A DNA stretch of 64,000 nt from an uncultured Flavobacteriales bacterium (GTDB lineage: Bacteria; Bacteroidota; Bacteroidia; Flavobacteriales_D; Sanyastnellaceae): NCBI GenBank assembly GCA_937974555.1, contig CALJKR010000050.1, forward strand, positions 1 to 64,000, written 5' to 3'. Below the pieces are notes generated by a model, which saw only the letters and a program-made list of their open reading frames with translations, had not been told where the DNA came from and did not search any database. Both the position numbers and the translations under genes were made by a program. This document shows positions 24,314 through 35,000 of the stretch, in pieces. Numbering within the stretch: the stretch's first letter is position 1; every line of letters begins with the position of its first letter.

Positions 24314-25743
24314 GGCGTGCGCAAGTTACTTCTTTTTTTTAAAACTTCTTTAAACGCGTCACGATCCTTGATCAAATCCTCACGTGTTATTTCTATCACA
24401 ATATCGGGAGAGAGGGGGACGGGATCATATTGCCATGAAGCGTCATAGTTGTAGCGTATGGTAGAAATTTGAATTTGCAATTGACTGTTGGGAAGGGTCA
24501 TGGCCGTTGTATTTCCAAAGGTTCCTTTCATCCCACCCATGATGGGTTCTCCCCAAATTTGCCCCCTGCGATTCAGACGAACGGCATGGGTAAAGTCTAC
24601 TGCAGCAGATGCTGAAAGTCCGTTGACCCATAAAATCAGCGTGCCATTAAAAACATTTCTTTTTTGGATGAAATTTTGATGAAAATACACGGTGTCTTGC
24701 TTACCAAGGGGTTGAGATCGAAGAAAAACGTAGTTGTAAATATTTTCTTGTTTTTGGAAGAGATGCAGAATGGATTTCTGTATCCATTTTTTATTGAGCA
24801 AAGGATAACGGGTTTGCGCAAGCCTACTGGATTTTGAAATGATATTGTGCGGGGTATTGTGGCCTTGGGTATCAAGGTAGGAATATAAATATTCAACTTC
24901 CGTGCTCAAACCACCGGCATTGTTTCTGAGATCGATGACCAATGAATCAAGTCCTTGATTTTTGATTTTTCGGAATGCCCTCTGAATGATGCGATGCTGC
25001 TGACCAAAGCGTTTGGGTGCAAATGAAGGAATGGTCAATATGCCGATACCACCTTCAATCGTGAATTGGGCCTTTTCTTTGTCGGGATCTTGCTTTTTCA
25101 AATAGGCTTCCCATTCTTTTAACCCCATGGTGGCCACGCTCTTGCGAATCGTTTTGCCATCAGGATTTTGGTATACTATAACGGCGGAGTCTTTGTTTTG
25201 AATGACAAAAGGCGCCATGATCAAGGAGAACAGCGCGTCGGTCATCCTCAGTTCTGAGACATCACTTTCCCCTTCAGTCATGGCGAAAGTTTTACTGATT
25301 AAATCGATTTGATCGATGGACCAACCATTGATGGACACCAAAGAATCACCGGGGTTCAATCCTGCCAGAGGTGCTTTGACTACCCATTTGCCGCGCTTTC
25401 TAATTGGCAACACACGTCCACCTTGATTGAGATGTTTCCGCCAGTACGACCCGTAATTGAGCTGGGTATGGCTATCTTGCAAGGTACCCAACATTTCCGA
25501 AATAACCCATCCAAAAGCAGCGGTGGACATGGGACTTTGAATTTGTTGTTGGGCCAATGCTTGAGCCTGAATCCAAGCGGACTCGCCACAATAGGCGGTT
25601 GGATCAGGGTGAGCGGCTTCAATGGTTGCCAGTAATGAATCCAAGTCCTGGGTCATTTCTTGAACCGAAAGGAAACGGCTTGGGAATTGTCCAACAACAA
25701 ATCCAGTAATCAGAAAGAAAATTAAGGAAATTACTCCTTTCAT
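24310..25743 (-). CDS. S41 family (C-terminal processing type) peptidase, exported
   Basis: 477 residues with a signal peptide (cut near FVVGQ), a helical N-terminal domain, a short PDZ-like region (LAGLNPGDSLVSINGWSID) and the S41 core: LDSLVIDLRNNAGG, then LILWVNGLSASAAVDFTHA, which carries the likely catalytic Ser in the SASA context, and IWGEPIMGGMKGTFGN. It resembles Bacteroidota Tsp/tricorn-core-like proteases acting in the periplasm. It overlaps paaZ and the coiled-coil gene by 4 bp each. Confidence 0.85.
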   Translation of the reverse strand: MKGVISLIFFLITGFVVGQFPSRFLSVQEMTQDLDSLLATIEAAHPDPTAYCGESAWIQAQALAQQQIQSPMSTAAFGWVISEMLGTLQDSHTQLNYGSYWRKHLNQGGRVLPIRKRGKWVVKAPLAGLNPGDSLVSINGWSIDQIDLISKTFAMTEGESDVSELRMTDALFSLIMAPFVIQNKDSAVIVYQNPDGKTIRKSVATMGLKEWEAYLKKQDPDKEKAQFTIEGGIGILTIPSFAPKRFGQQHRIIQRAFRKIKNQGLDSLVIDLRNNAGGLSTEVEYLYSYLDTQGHNTPHNIISKSSRLAQTRYPLLNKKWIQKSILHLFQKQENIYNYVFLRSQPLGKQDTVYFHQNFIQKRNVFNGTLILWVNGLSASAAVDFTHAVRLNRRGQIWGEPIMGGMKGTFGNTTAMTLPNSQLQIQISTIRYNYDASWQYDPVPLSPDIVIEITREDLIKDRDAFKEVLKKRSNLRTP

Positions 25744-27782
25744 TCTTCGCGCTTTTTCACCATCGTGAGGATGGTGGCCAATGCCACTGTTTCTCCGGTT
25801 TCATCATAAACATCCACCAAGAACTTGACAATGCCTTTGGGAATGTCCTCATCATTTCTCTTTTCTTGATCAATCTTTTCTTTAACGGTGAATTTTACGC
25901 CGATGGTCATGCCGGGATAAACCGGTTTGGTAAATCGGCAATCTTCTAAGCCATAGTTCAGCAAAACCGGGCCTTTTTTAGGATCAACGAATAAACCAGC
26001 CGCTTTAGAAAGTACAAAGTAACCATGGGCCACGCGTCTTTCGAAAATGGTTCCCTCCAAACTGGTGGCATCCATGTGTGCATAGAAATTGTCTCCACTG
26101 ACATTGGCAAAATTGACGATGTCCGCATCAGAAACGGTATGCTTGTGCGTGAATACGGTATCACCAACCACCAGGTCTTCAAAATGCTGACGGAACAAAT
26201 GTGGCACGGCTTCCCTTTGGGCGCCGCCGTATTGATATACCCCTGTGATTGCAGAAAGGGTAGTGGGCGTGCCTTGAATCGCCGTGCGCTGCAAGTAGTG
26301 CATCACGCCGCGCTTACCGCCCATCTCTTCTCCCCCGCCGGCGCGACCGGGACCACCGTGTACCAACATCGGCATGGGCGAACCATGTCCAGTGCTTTCA
26401 ACGGCTGACTCGCGATTCAATACCAAAATACGACCGTGGTAGGCCGCTGCTTCAATGGCGTATTCTTTGGCTTCTTGATCGTCAAAGGTGGTGATGCTGG
26501 AAACCAAAGACCCTTTGCCCAACTTGGTGATGGCCACGGCTTCATCCGTTGTTTTGTAGGGCAATATTGTCGCAACAGGACCAAAGGCTTCAACCTCATG
26601 CGAACTTAAGTTTTCAAAAGGCTTGCTATTTAAAAACAGCGTTGGTGCAATGAAAGCACCGTTCTCACCATTGGCATCAATGAGCTGAGAGAGGTCGCCT
26701 TGATACACCAATTCGGATTGGGCTTGTAAGATTCCAATTTTTTCTAGGACATCGCTTTTTTGCGACATCGAAGCCAAGGCACCCATTCTCACTTTTTCAT
26801 GTGTAGGCAAACCAATGACTGTTTGTGAAAGCGCTTTGGCCAATGCGGCCTGCACGTCACCGACATAATTTTCAGGGACTACAATTCTTCGAACGGCAGT
26901 ACATTTCTGACCACATTTAACGGTCATCTCTTTGCGCACCTCTTTGATGAAAAGGTCAAACTCAGGTGTGCCAGGGGCGGCCTGAAGTCCAAGAACAGCT
27001 GCGTTCAAGGAGTCAGCCTCCAAGTTGAATGGCACGGATTCTTGAACAATGTTGGGATGGGATTTAAGTTTCTTTCCGGTGGATGCTGATCCAGTAAAGG
27101 TCACAACGTCTTGCATGGTCACGTGATCCATCGCGCTGTAAGCGCTACCCATGATGAGTTGCAAGGCTCCTTCAGGTAAAATTTGCGATGCGATGATGTC
27201 TTTGACCACCAACTCTGTGAGATAGCCGGAGATACTGGCTGGTTTTACAACTGCTGGCACACCGGCCAAGAGGTTCACCGCAATTTTTTCCAACATCCCC
27301 CAAATAGGGAAGTTGAAAGCATTGATATGAAAAGCAACACCTTGTTTGGGCACCATGATGTGGTGTCCACCAAATGTTCCATTCTTGGAAAGTTTGGCCA
27401 TTTCTCCGTCGGTGTAGAAACGTTCATTGGGGAATTGTCGGCGAAGAGAAGCGTAGGCAAATAAATTACCAATACCACCATCAATGTCGATCCATGAATC
27501 CACTTTGGTGGCACCCGTTTTATAAGACCACTCGTAGTAAGCCGCTTTTCTTTCATTTAAGAACATCGCCAGGGCTTTCAACATTCTTCCACGTTCATGA
27601 AAAGTCAATTTGCGCAAAGCAGGACCACCCACCGTTCTTCCGTAATGGAAGACCGCGGCAAAATCAACATCTTCCTTGCTGATTTCGAACAAACCTTCGC
27701 CGGTTGCAGCGTCAGATAAAACTTGCTTTTCTCCCTGTCCTGACTGCCATTGCCCCAGGATATAATGTTCTAATGTTCTCAT
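25740..27782 (-). CDS. paaZ: PaaZ: oxepin-CoA hydrolase / semialdehyde dehydrogenase
   Basis: 680 residues, the length of E. coli PaaZ. The N-terminal aldehyde dehydrogenase domain has Glu256 (NLEADSLNA) and Cys294 ([10 protein letters not shown]), the general base and nucleophile. The C-terminal MaoC-like hydratase domain has [10 protein letters not shown] with the Asp/His pair. In the aerobic phenylacetate pathway PaaZ opens the oxepin-CoA ring and oxidises the reactive aldehyde. No other paa gene is in the window; an enoyl-CoA hydratase lies 12 kb away. It is the first gene of a four-gene overlapping operon, with no clear promoter box seen before it. Confidence 0.93.
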   Translation of the reverse strand: MRTLEHYILGQWQSGQGEKQVLSDAATGEGLFEISKEDVDFAAVFHYGRTVGGPALRKLTFHERGRMLKALAMFLNERKAAYYEWSYKTGATKVDSWIDIDGGIGNLFAYASLRRQFPNERFYTDGEMAKLSKNGTFGGHHIMVPKQGVAFHINAFNFPIWGMLEKIAVNLLAGVPAVVKPASISGYLTELVVKDIIASQILPEGALQLIMGSAYSAMDHVTMQDVVTFTGSASTGKKLKSHPNIVQESVPFNLEADSLNAAVLGLQAAPGTPEFDLFIKEVRKEMTVKCGQKCTAVRRIVVPENYVGDVQAALAKALSQTVIGLPTHEKVRMGALASMSQKSDVLEKIGILQAQSELVYQGDLSQLIDANGENGAFIAPTLFLNSKPFENLSSHEVEAFGPVATILPYKTTDEAVAITKLGKGSLVSSITTFDDQEAKEYAIEAAAYHGRILVLNRESAVESTGHGSPMPMLVHGGPGRAGGGEEMGGKRGVMHYLQRTAIQGTPTTLSAITGVYQYGGAQREAVPHLFRQHFEDLVVGDTVFTHKHTVSDADIVNFANVSGDNFYAHMDATSLEGTIFERRVAHGYFVLSKAAGLFVDPKKGPVLLNYGLEDCRFTKPVYPGMTIGVKFTVKEKIDQEKRNDEDIPKGIVKFLVDVYDETGETVALATILTMVKKREE

Positions 27783-27825
27783 TTTTGGAATAGAAATATG
27801 GGCACAAGTTAAAATGGTTTCGGGC

Positions 27826-27833
27826 TATCTTTG
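27826..27833 (+). promoter_or_regulatory. -7 box for purE
   Basis: TATCTTTG, 17 nt before the purE ATG, in the 68-bp gap between the divergent paaZ and purE genes. No clear -33 TTG at 19-20 nt. Confidence 0.5.
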
Positions 27834-27850
27834 TCCAAAATTTTTACACG

Positions 27851-28330
27851 ATGGTTGGAATTATCATGGGGAGCAAAAGCGATTGGCCCATTATGCAAGA
27901 AGCGGCGGAAGTGCTGAAAATGTTAGGTGTGGCGTATGAGGCCGAGGTGGTTTCTGCGCATCGTACCCCAGAGCGCATGTTTGAATATGCCAAGAATGCT
28001 CATGAAAGAGGCATAAAGGTGATCATCGCTGGAGCAGGCGGAGCAGCGCATTTACCCGGTATGACCGCATCGATTACCCCGCTTCCCGTGATAGGAGTTC
28101 CCATCAAATCCTCCAATTCCATTGATGGTTGGGACAGTGTATTGTCCATTTTGCAGATGCCTGCAGGTGTTCCCGTAGCTACGGTTGCGCTCAATGGTGG
28201 GCGAAACGCCGGGATTCTTGCCGCACAAATCATGGGGACATCGGATGCAGCTTTATTGAAGCGTATCGTCGCCTTCAAAGAAGAATTGAAGAAAAAAGTG
28301 TTGGACGCAGCCAAAGATTTAAAAGCATAA
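27851..28330 (+). CDS. purE: N5-carboxyaminoimidazole ribonucleotide mutase
   Basis: 159 residues of class I PurE. The motifs are [16 protein letters not shown] (phosphate-binding loop), [11 protein letters not shown] with the catalytic His, [15 protein letters not shown] and the [14 protein letters not shown] segment. It moves the carboxyl group from N5-CAIR to give CAIR in purine synthesis. purK is not in the window. It lies 4 bp before the flavin reductase gene and probably shares its mRNA. Confidence 0.97.
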   Translation: MVGIIMGSKSDWPIMQEAAEVLKMLGVAYEAEVVSAHRTPERMFEYAKNAHERGIKVIIAGAGGAAHLPGMTASITPLPVIGVPIKSSNSIDGWDSVLSILQMPAGVPVATVALNGGRNAGILAAQIMGTSDAALLKRIVAFKEELKKKVLDAAKDLKA

Positions 28331-28334
28331 TACC

Positions 28335-29225
28335 ATGTTGAGTTTGGATCCCAAAGAAATGAAGTTGGGTCAACTTCATGCCTATTTGTCCGGCGCTATT
28401 GCGCCCCGACCCATTGCCTTGGTTAGTACAGTAGATGAAAATGGAGAAGACAATTTGTCTCCTTTCAGTTTTTTCAATGTATTCAGCGCCAACCCGCCAA
28501 TTGCAATTTTCTCACCCGCCAGAAGGGTAAGGGACAACACGGTAAAGCATACTTACGACAATGTGAAGACAAAACCAGAATGTGTAATCAATATCGTCAA
28601 TTACGATATCGTGCAACAAATGAGTTTGTCCTCAACGGAATACCCCAAAGGTGTGAATGAGTTCACTAAAAGTGGTCTCACCCCTGTGGCGAGTGAAGTG
28701 GTGCAATCCAAGCGAGTTATGGAATCGCCTGTTCAATTGGAGTGCATCGTAAAAGAAGTAATAGAGTTGGGCGACGGGGGCGGTGCAGGTAATTTGGTGA
28801 TCAGTGAAATCGTAAGAATCCACATCAACGAATCCGTTTTGAACGATCAAGGACACATTGACCCGGTTAAAATCGACCAAGTAGCGCGTCTCGGTGGCGA
28901 TTGGTATTGCCGCGCCAAAGACAGTCTATTTGAAGTTGCCAAGCCGCTCACTACAATGGGAATGGGGGTGGATCAATTGCCAGTGGATATTCGCCTTTCC
29001 AAAGTACTCACAGGAAATCACCTGGGACAATTAGGGAACACAGAGAAAATGCCCGATGAAACAGCGGTCAATGAATACAAGTTGATGGAACTTTCTGAAT
29101 TGTTCTTGGAACACGATGGGGATGGGGTGAAGTTGGAGCTTGCATTGCATCGACATGCCGCAGATTTGCTCGACCAAGGAAAAGTGGAAGAAGCTTGGAT
29201 GACCCTGCTCTCTTTTAACGCATAA
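28335..29225 (+). CDS. Flavin reductase-like (DIM6/NTAB) FMN-binding protein
   Basis: 296 residues. The first 200 are a split-barrel FMN-binding domain: GAIAPRPIALVSTVDENG, NLSPFSFFNVFSANPP, and PVQLECIVKEVIELG with GNLVISEIVRIH. The last 90 residues are a helical extension (LGNTEKMPDETAVNEYK, HRHAADLLDQGKVEEAW) that standard flavin reductases lack but that occurs in the Bacteroidota version. Substrate unknown. It follows purE by 4 bp. Confidence 0.88.
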   Translation: MLSLDPKEMKLGQLHAYLSGAIAPRPIALVSTVDENGEDNLSPFSFFNVFSANPPIAIFSPARRVRDNTVKHTYDNVKTKPECVINIVNYDIVQQMSLSSTEYPKGVNEFTKSGLTPVASEVVQSKRVMESPVQLECIVKEVIELGDGGGAGNLVISEIVRIHINESVLNDQGHIDPVKIDQVARLGGDWYCRAKDSLFEVAKPLTTMGMGVDQLPVDIRLSKVLTGNHLGQLGNTEKMPDETAVNEYKLMELSELFLEHDGDGVKLELALHRHAADLLDQGKVEEAWMTLLSFNA

Positions 29226-29253
29226 AAAAGTACAATTCCTTAGCGAAGTTGTT

Positions 29254-29261
29254 TATATTTG
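29254..29261 (+). promoter_or_regulatory. -7 box for rpsP
   Basis: TATATTTG followed by GCACCC, the same start-site context as at rplS, 51 nt before the rpsP ATG. A clear -33 TTG is not seen at the standard distance. Confidence 0.6.
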
Positions 29262-29312
29262 CACCCTTAAAACAAATTGTTAATCGGGTTTCGTACCCCA
29301 AAAACAAAAATT

Positions 29313-29879
29313 ATGGCAGTAAAAATTCGTCTTCAAAGACACGGTAAGAAAGGAAAACCTTTCTTCCACATCGTAGCCGCTGACTCTCGTTCACCTCGTG
29401 ATGGTAAGTACATCGAGCGTATCGGAAGCTACAATCCTAACACCAACCCAGCAACCATCGATTTGGATAACACCAAAGCGTTGTCTTGGTTGCAAAATGG
29501 TGCGCAACCTACAGACACCGCTCGTGCTATTCTTAGCTACCGCGGCGTATTGTACCGTTTGCACTTGCAAAAAGGTGTGTTGAAAGGAGTAATGACCCAA
29601 GAGCAAGCTGACGCGAAGTGGGCGGCTTGGAGTTCAGAAAAAGAAAATAAAATTCAAGCCAAGCGTGATGGTTTAGCGAATGCTAAAGCATCTGCAAAAG
29701 CAGAAGCGTTGAAACACGAGCGTTCAGTAAATGAAGCACGTTTGCAAGCGATTACTGCTGCTGCGGCTGCTGCTGAAGCAGTAGTTGCTGAAGCTAGCGA
29801 AGAAGTTGCTGCTGCTGAAGAAGCACCTGCTACTGAAGAGGCTGCAGCTGAAGCACCTGCTGAAAACGCTGGAGAATAA
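29313..29879 (+). CDS. rpsP: 30S ribosomal protein S16 with acidic Ala/Glu-rich extension
   Basis: Start at ATG 29313 ([18 protein letters not shown]), the standard S16 N-terminus; the longer frame upstream is leader sequence. The S16 core covers about the first 80 residues ([28 protein letters not shown]). The remaining 100 or so form a charged helix and then a run of Ala and Glu (for example [19 protein letters not shown]). Extended S16 proteins of this kind are common in Bacteroidota. rimM follows after a terminator-like hairpin. Confidence 0.96.
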   Translation: MAVKIRLQRHGKKGKPFFHIVAADSRSPRDGKYIERIGSYNPNTNPATIDLDNTKALSWLQNGAQPTDTARAILSYRGVLYRLHLQKGVLKGVMTQEQADAKWAAWSSEKENKIQAKRDGLANAKASAKAEALKHERSVNEARLQAITAAAAAAEAVVAEASEEVAAAEEAPATEEAAAEAPAENAGE

Positions 29880-29898
29880 TATTCAAATAGTTGATTGT

Positions 29899-29932
29899 AA
29901 GCCTCGTCTTCCTTAGACGAGGCTTTTTTTTT
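29899..29932 (+). terminator. Terminator between rpsP and rimM
   Basis: An 11-bp perfect stem (aagcctcgtct / agacgaggctt, 29899-29909 and 29915-29925) with a 5-nt loop and a run of nine T. It ends 10 bp before the rimM ATG, so rimM must be expressed by read-through or from a promoter not seen here; S16 should be made in larger amounts. Confidence 0.92.
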
Positions 29933-29941
29933 CAAAAGATC

Positions 29942-30475
29942 ATGGATATAAAAGATTTATATTTTCTTGGAAAAATAACCAAATTGCACGGTTACAAAGG
30001 CGAGCTGACGGCCTGGTTGGATACGGACTCTCCTTTGGATTATTCAGATTTGGAGCATTTGTTTTTATTCCACAAAGGCAAGGTGACTCCTTTTGCTATT
30101 GAGTCCATTGGTGCCAAAACAAACACTACATTGAAACTCAAGTTGGAGGGAATCGATTCAGAAGCTGATGCCTTGCCTTGGGTGAAAGCTGAAATTTATA
30201 TTCAACCCGATGATGTAAGTGAGTTGGATCAAGAGCGAGATGAGATCAAAGAGTGGATTGGATTCCACGTCCACACCGCGGGTTATAGTCCCTTGGGTGT
30301 GTTGACGGATGTCCAAGAAACAGGATTGAATCCCATGTTTGAAATTGAACGAAATGGGAAAATGATCTACGTTCCCATGCAACCACAATTTGTACAAGAA
30401 ATCAACACCGACAAGCGGGAAGTGCACTTGGTTTTGCCTCCTGGATTGTTGGAGTTGTATTTAAACGAAGAATGA
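29942..30475 (+). CDS. rimM: Ribosome maturation factor RimM
   Basis: Start at ATG 29942 (MDIKDLYFLGKITKLHGYKG), just after the terminator; the upstream part of the open frame is the hairpin itself. 177 residues with the RimM N-domain (GKITKLHGYKGELTAWL) and a PRC-barrel C-domain (WIGFHVHTAGYSPLGVLTDV, EIERNGKMIYVPMQPQFV, VLPPGLLELY). RimM binds S19 and helps assemble the 30S head. trmD and rplS do not follow as they do in many bacteria. Confidence 0.95.
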   Translation: MDIKDLYFLGKITKLHGYKGELTAWLDTDSPLDYSDLEHLFLFHKGKVTPFAIESIGAKTNTTLKLKLEGIDSEADALPWVKAEIYIQPDDVSELDQERDEIKEWIGFHVHTAGYSPLGVLTDVQETGLNPMFEIERNGKMIYVPMQPQFVQEINTDKREVHLVLPPGLLELYLNEE

Positions 30476-30490
30476 TTGACGCTATCTTAG

Positions 30491-32128
<1,638 letters not shown>

Positions 32129-32172
32129 TTCATCTTTCAAAAAATAATCGTACCTTAGAGAAAACGAGCAAT

Positions 32173-33117
32173 ATGCGTAATGTAATATTTTGGGCTTCGG
32201 CCTTGACTTTTGTTTTGCAAAGTTGTGTGGCACCCCGCAGTGTGCTCAACTCCGGCAAGGTTACCCCCAAAGACAACTTTGCTGCAGGTTGGCAATATGC
32301 TGGAAATATTTCCACAGCACCTTTGAGCAAGGCCACGGAGTTGGTTAATTTGAATATTGACCAAATTGCTGCGGCTCAAAATATGTTGGACACGTTATCG
32401 CAAGCCGATGCGGAATTGTTGAACCAAAATTTAGAAATCGTCGGACAGGCGGCCATTGCGTATGCGGCAGACCCGATTGGCGCGGGATCTCAATTTTACC
32501 TCCGCTATGGTTTGATTGATCGAGTAGATATTGGATACAAATACGCTTCCGGAGCGCACGTTTTTGATGCGCAATACCAGTTTTTGGGTCCAGTGGGTAA
32601 TGTTGAGGACATCACCGATGAGCGTTGGTACGGTAGTATTGGAGTACAATATGCGGGACAGAAAGTTTCGATTCCGGCTTGGGCTACGCCTCTTCAAAAC
32701 GCCATCAATTTTGATTTTAGTCGCCGAGACGTGATGGTGCCTTTGACTTTTAGTTACTCATTTGGTAATGAAGAGGAGTATGGTTCGATTGCCATGGGAT
32801 TGGTAGGAAATTACACCCGATTCAAATACAGCACATTCAATACCGATTTCGCGCAATACATCAACCCCGATGGCTCAGTGAATGTATTGGCCATTCAGGC
32901 GGTTGACCAAAAGAGTGACATCTTTGCTTATGGTGGGTTTGTCAACTTAAAATTGGGATATAAATATGTTTATGTTTTACCTGCGTTGTCCTTTTACTAT
33001 CAGGATTATGGTCAATTTCAAAATGTAATTGGTTCCTCCTTCCATTTGAAAGGTTGGACCTTTGTTCCATCCATTGGCCTTCGCGCGCGAATCGGCAAGA
33101 GCACCCGCAATAAATAA
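32173..33117 (+). CDS. Predicted outer membrane lipoprotein with beta-barrel-like strands
   Basis: 314 residues with a lipobox (LQSC, Cys17). After a helical region (residues 50-90) there are many alternating aromatic strands typical of an outer membrane barrel (QFYLRYGLIDRVDIGYKYAS, YGSIAMGLVGNYTRFKYS, GGFVNLKLGYKYVYVLPALSFYY). No named family recognised. It may be co-transcribed with the next gene, also an outer-membrane-type protein, 24 bp downstream. Confidence 0.65.
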   Translation: MRNVIFWASALTFVLQSCVAPRSVLNSGKVTPKDNFAAGWQYAGNISTAPLSKATELVNLNIDQIAAAQNMLDTLSQADAELLNQNLEIVGQAAIAYAADPIGAGSQFYLRYGLIDRVDIGYKYASGAHVFDAQYQFLGPVGNVEDITDERWYGSIGVQYAGQKVSIPAWATPLQNAINFDFSRRDVMVPLTFSYSFGNEEEYGSIAMGLVGNYTRFKYSTFNTDFAQYINPDGSVNVLAIQAVDQKSDIFAYGGFVNLKLGYKYVYVLPALSFYYQDYGQFQNVIGSSFHLKGWTFVPSIGLRARIGKSTRNK

Positions 33118-33141
33118 CCAATCTTCGCCGTTGGTTAAGCA

Positions 33142-33714
33142 ATGAATTTCAGAGGCCTCTTTGTTTTCTTATGGTCATTGGGCAGCATCACGTGCATCGC
33201 GCAATATGAGCCCAGTGCCTCTCAAGGGATGCGTTGGCAAACGGTCGCTTTGGGATTGAATACAGCGGACTATCGTGCCCTCAATTTATCGTATGCTTTT
33301 CACCAACGAGGGGAAAGCGCTTTGACCACTTTCAAATGGGACATTAGTCGGGAATGGATATCGGCACCCAACGACTCCATAACTGCATTTTACAACAAAA
33401 CCTCCACGCTTTCTTTGATGGTGGGTGATGCTTGGCGGGGCAATCGTATTCCTTGGTGGATTGCTTCGGGAGTAGGGATGTCATTGAATCTCAGACATTA
33501 TGCTGATTTGCGACCTCAAAGCAACACAGAATGGCAAAAACTGACCAAGTTCACCATGGGTATTCCGATGTTTGTCGAGCTTGGAGTAAATTTGGGATCC
33601 CAATGGGGCATCGGGCTGCACGGCTATGGCAACTGGAATTTCAGACAGGCCTATGCGGGTGTAAACTTGGCAGTTGCCTATCGATTTAAAGACTTTAAAC
33701 CTGTAACCGAGTGA
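33142..33714 (+). CDS. Predicted outer membrane beta-barrel protein
   Basis: 190 residues with a signal peptide (cut near CIAQ, residue 21) and about eight amphipathic strands ending in a typical last strand (AGVNLAVAYRFKDF). The pattern fits a small eight-stranded barrel. Its stop codon overlaps the ATG of the truncated haemoglobin gene (TGATG), which means coupled translation, though no functional link is obvious. Confidence 0.65.
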   Translation: MNFRGLFVFLWSLGSITCIAQYEPSASQGMRWQTVALGLNTADYRALNLSYAFHQRGESALTTFKWDISREWISAPNDSITAFYNKTSTLSLMVGDAWRGNRIPWWIASGVGMSLNLRHYADLRPQSNTEWQKLTKFTMGIPMFVELGVNLGSQWGIGLHGYGNWNFRQAYAGVNLAVAYRFKDFKPVTE

Positions 33715-34076
33715 TGGCGGATATTACCACTGAACAAGATGTAGCACTTTTGGTTGATCGCTTTTATGATCAGGTCTTTCAGCATCCCGGTCTACTGCCT
33801 TTTTTCAAACACGTCGATTTTGCGGCACATCGTCCAAAGATGATCTCCTTCTGGAATTTTGTTCTTTTGGACAAAGCGGGCTATACCACCCAGGTTTGGG
33901 ATGCTCACGCGCACATGCGGATTCCACCCGCATTATTTCAAGAATGGGTAAGCTTGTTTTGTAATACCGTGGATACGTATTTTGCAGGAGAAATTGCGGA
34001 GCGAGCCAAACTAAGGGCCAAAACTTTGGGCTGGACCTTTGCGGAAAAAATGAAATCTAAGTTCGATGAAAAATAA
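33714..34076 (+). CDS. Group III truncated haemoglobin
   Basis: Start at ATG 33714 inside the previous stop codon. 120 residues with the group III pattern: LVDRFYDQVFQHPGLLPFF, then KMISFWNFVLL with the conserved Trp, AHAHMRIP with the likely proximal His, and FQEWVSLFCNTVDTYFAGE. These haem proteins bind oxygen or nitric oxide; a role in detoxification or low-oxygen life is usual but not shown here. It overlaps the next gene by 11 bp. Confidence 0.9.
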   Translation: MADITTEQDVALLVDRFYDQVFQHPGLLPFFKHVDFAAHRPKMISFWNFVLLDKAGYTTQVWDAHAHMRIPPALFQEWVSLFCNTVDTYFAGEIAERAKLRAKTLGWTFAEKMKSKFDEK

Positions 34077-34971
34077 AAAAATGATTTGGATATTGGGACT
34101 TGGATTGACCATGGCCCAGCCTATTTTTTCGCAAAATGCATTGAGCGCAAATGTGGAGGATGCCCAGAAAATGGCTTTTTATATCGATGCCTGCCACGAT
34201 TCATTGGCCGTCTCATCCGATGATGCCAAGAGCATCCAATGGGCCAATGCCATGGAAGAAAAGTTGTTGGAAATGGCAGCAGTATCGGCCGATAAAAATG
34301 TTTTTTTGGGTGATTATGCCTTCTGGAAATTCAGTAAGATTATTTCTCCAGATCAAAGATTTAGATTGATTACTTGGAATGTGCCGCTTCAAAATGGTGA
34401 ACACATTTACTTTGGAGTGATTTGGATTTGGAGCGAAACGGAAGGTCGTTTTTTTGCAATACCATTGAAGGATTCTCAACGAGATGGGGACAAGTGGGAT
34501 GCACGTTATTTTGAGGCAGATCAATGGCCAGGTGCGTTGTATTACGAGATTATCCCTTGCAAATCAAAAAGAAAAAAAGAGGTGGATACCTATACCCTTT
34601 TGGGATGGGATGGAAGAGACAACATGACCAACGCCAAGGTGCTGGATGTTATAAAGATCATTTCCAATGAAAAGGTGAGATTTGGTGAAGGATTATTTGA
34701 AACACCCACTGGAACCAAGAAAAGATTGATGTTCCAATATGCCGACGAGGTGAGCGCATCTTTCAAATACTATCCCAAGAAGAAGGCCATTGTCATGGAT
34801 CATTTGTCTCCCAAAAACGCGATGATGGAAGGCATTTACGCAGACTACGGCCCAGACGGCACTTACGATTTGTACCAATGGGAAAAAGGAAAATGGAAGT
34901 TGTATAGCAATATTGACATCAGCGTTTTCAGTTCCAGTGATACCAAAATGTACAGGCCACCCAAGAGGTAG
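34066..34971 (+). CDS. Secreted protein of unknown function, Bacteroidota type
   Basis: 301 residues with a signal peptide (cut near IFSQ, residue 23). Characteristic segments are FRLITWNVPLQNGEHIYFG, YTLLGWDGRDNMTNAKVLDV, RFGEGLFE and RLMFQYADEVSASFKY. I know the pattern as a widespread Bacteroidota exported protein without known function. It overlaps the haemoglobin gene by 11 bp and is the last gene of this plus-strand run; the minus-strand peptidase gene ends 29 bp further on. No terminator hairpin was seen between them. Confidence 0.75.
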   Translation: MKNKKMIWILGLGLTMAQPIFSQNALSANVEDAQKMAFYIDACHDSLAVSSDDAKSIQWANAMEEKLLEMAAVSADKNVFLGDYAFWKFSKIISPDQRFRLITWNVPLQNGEHIYFGVIWIWSETEGRFFAIPLKDSQRDGDKWDARYFEADQWPGALYYEIIPCKSKRKKEVDTYTLLGWDGRDNMTNAKVLDVIKIISNEKVRFGEGLFETPTGTKKRLMFQYADEVSASFKYYPKKKAIVMDHLSPKNAMMEGIYADYGPDGTYDLYQWEKGKWKLYSNIDISVFSSSDTKMYRPPKR

Positions 34972-35000
34972 CCTGCACGCGGTATTATTTGTCGTAAAAA

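Noticed and set aside
29899..29932. rpsP-rimM hairpin as a riboswitch or ribosomal protein leader
   Set aside because: A plain perfect stem with a T-run fits a simple terminator; no conserved aptamer-like parts are visible.
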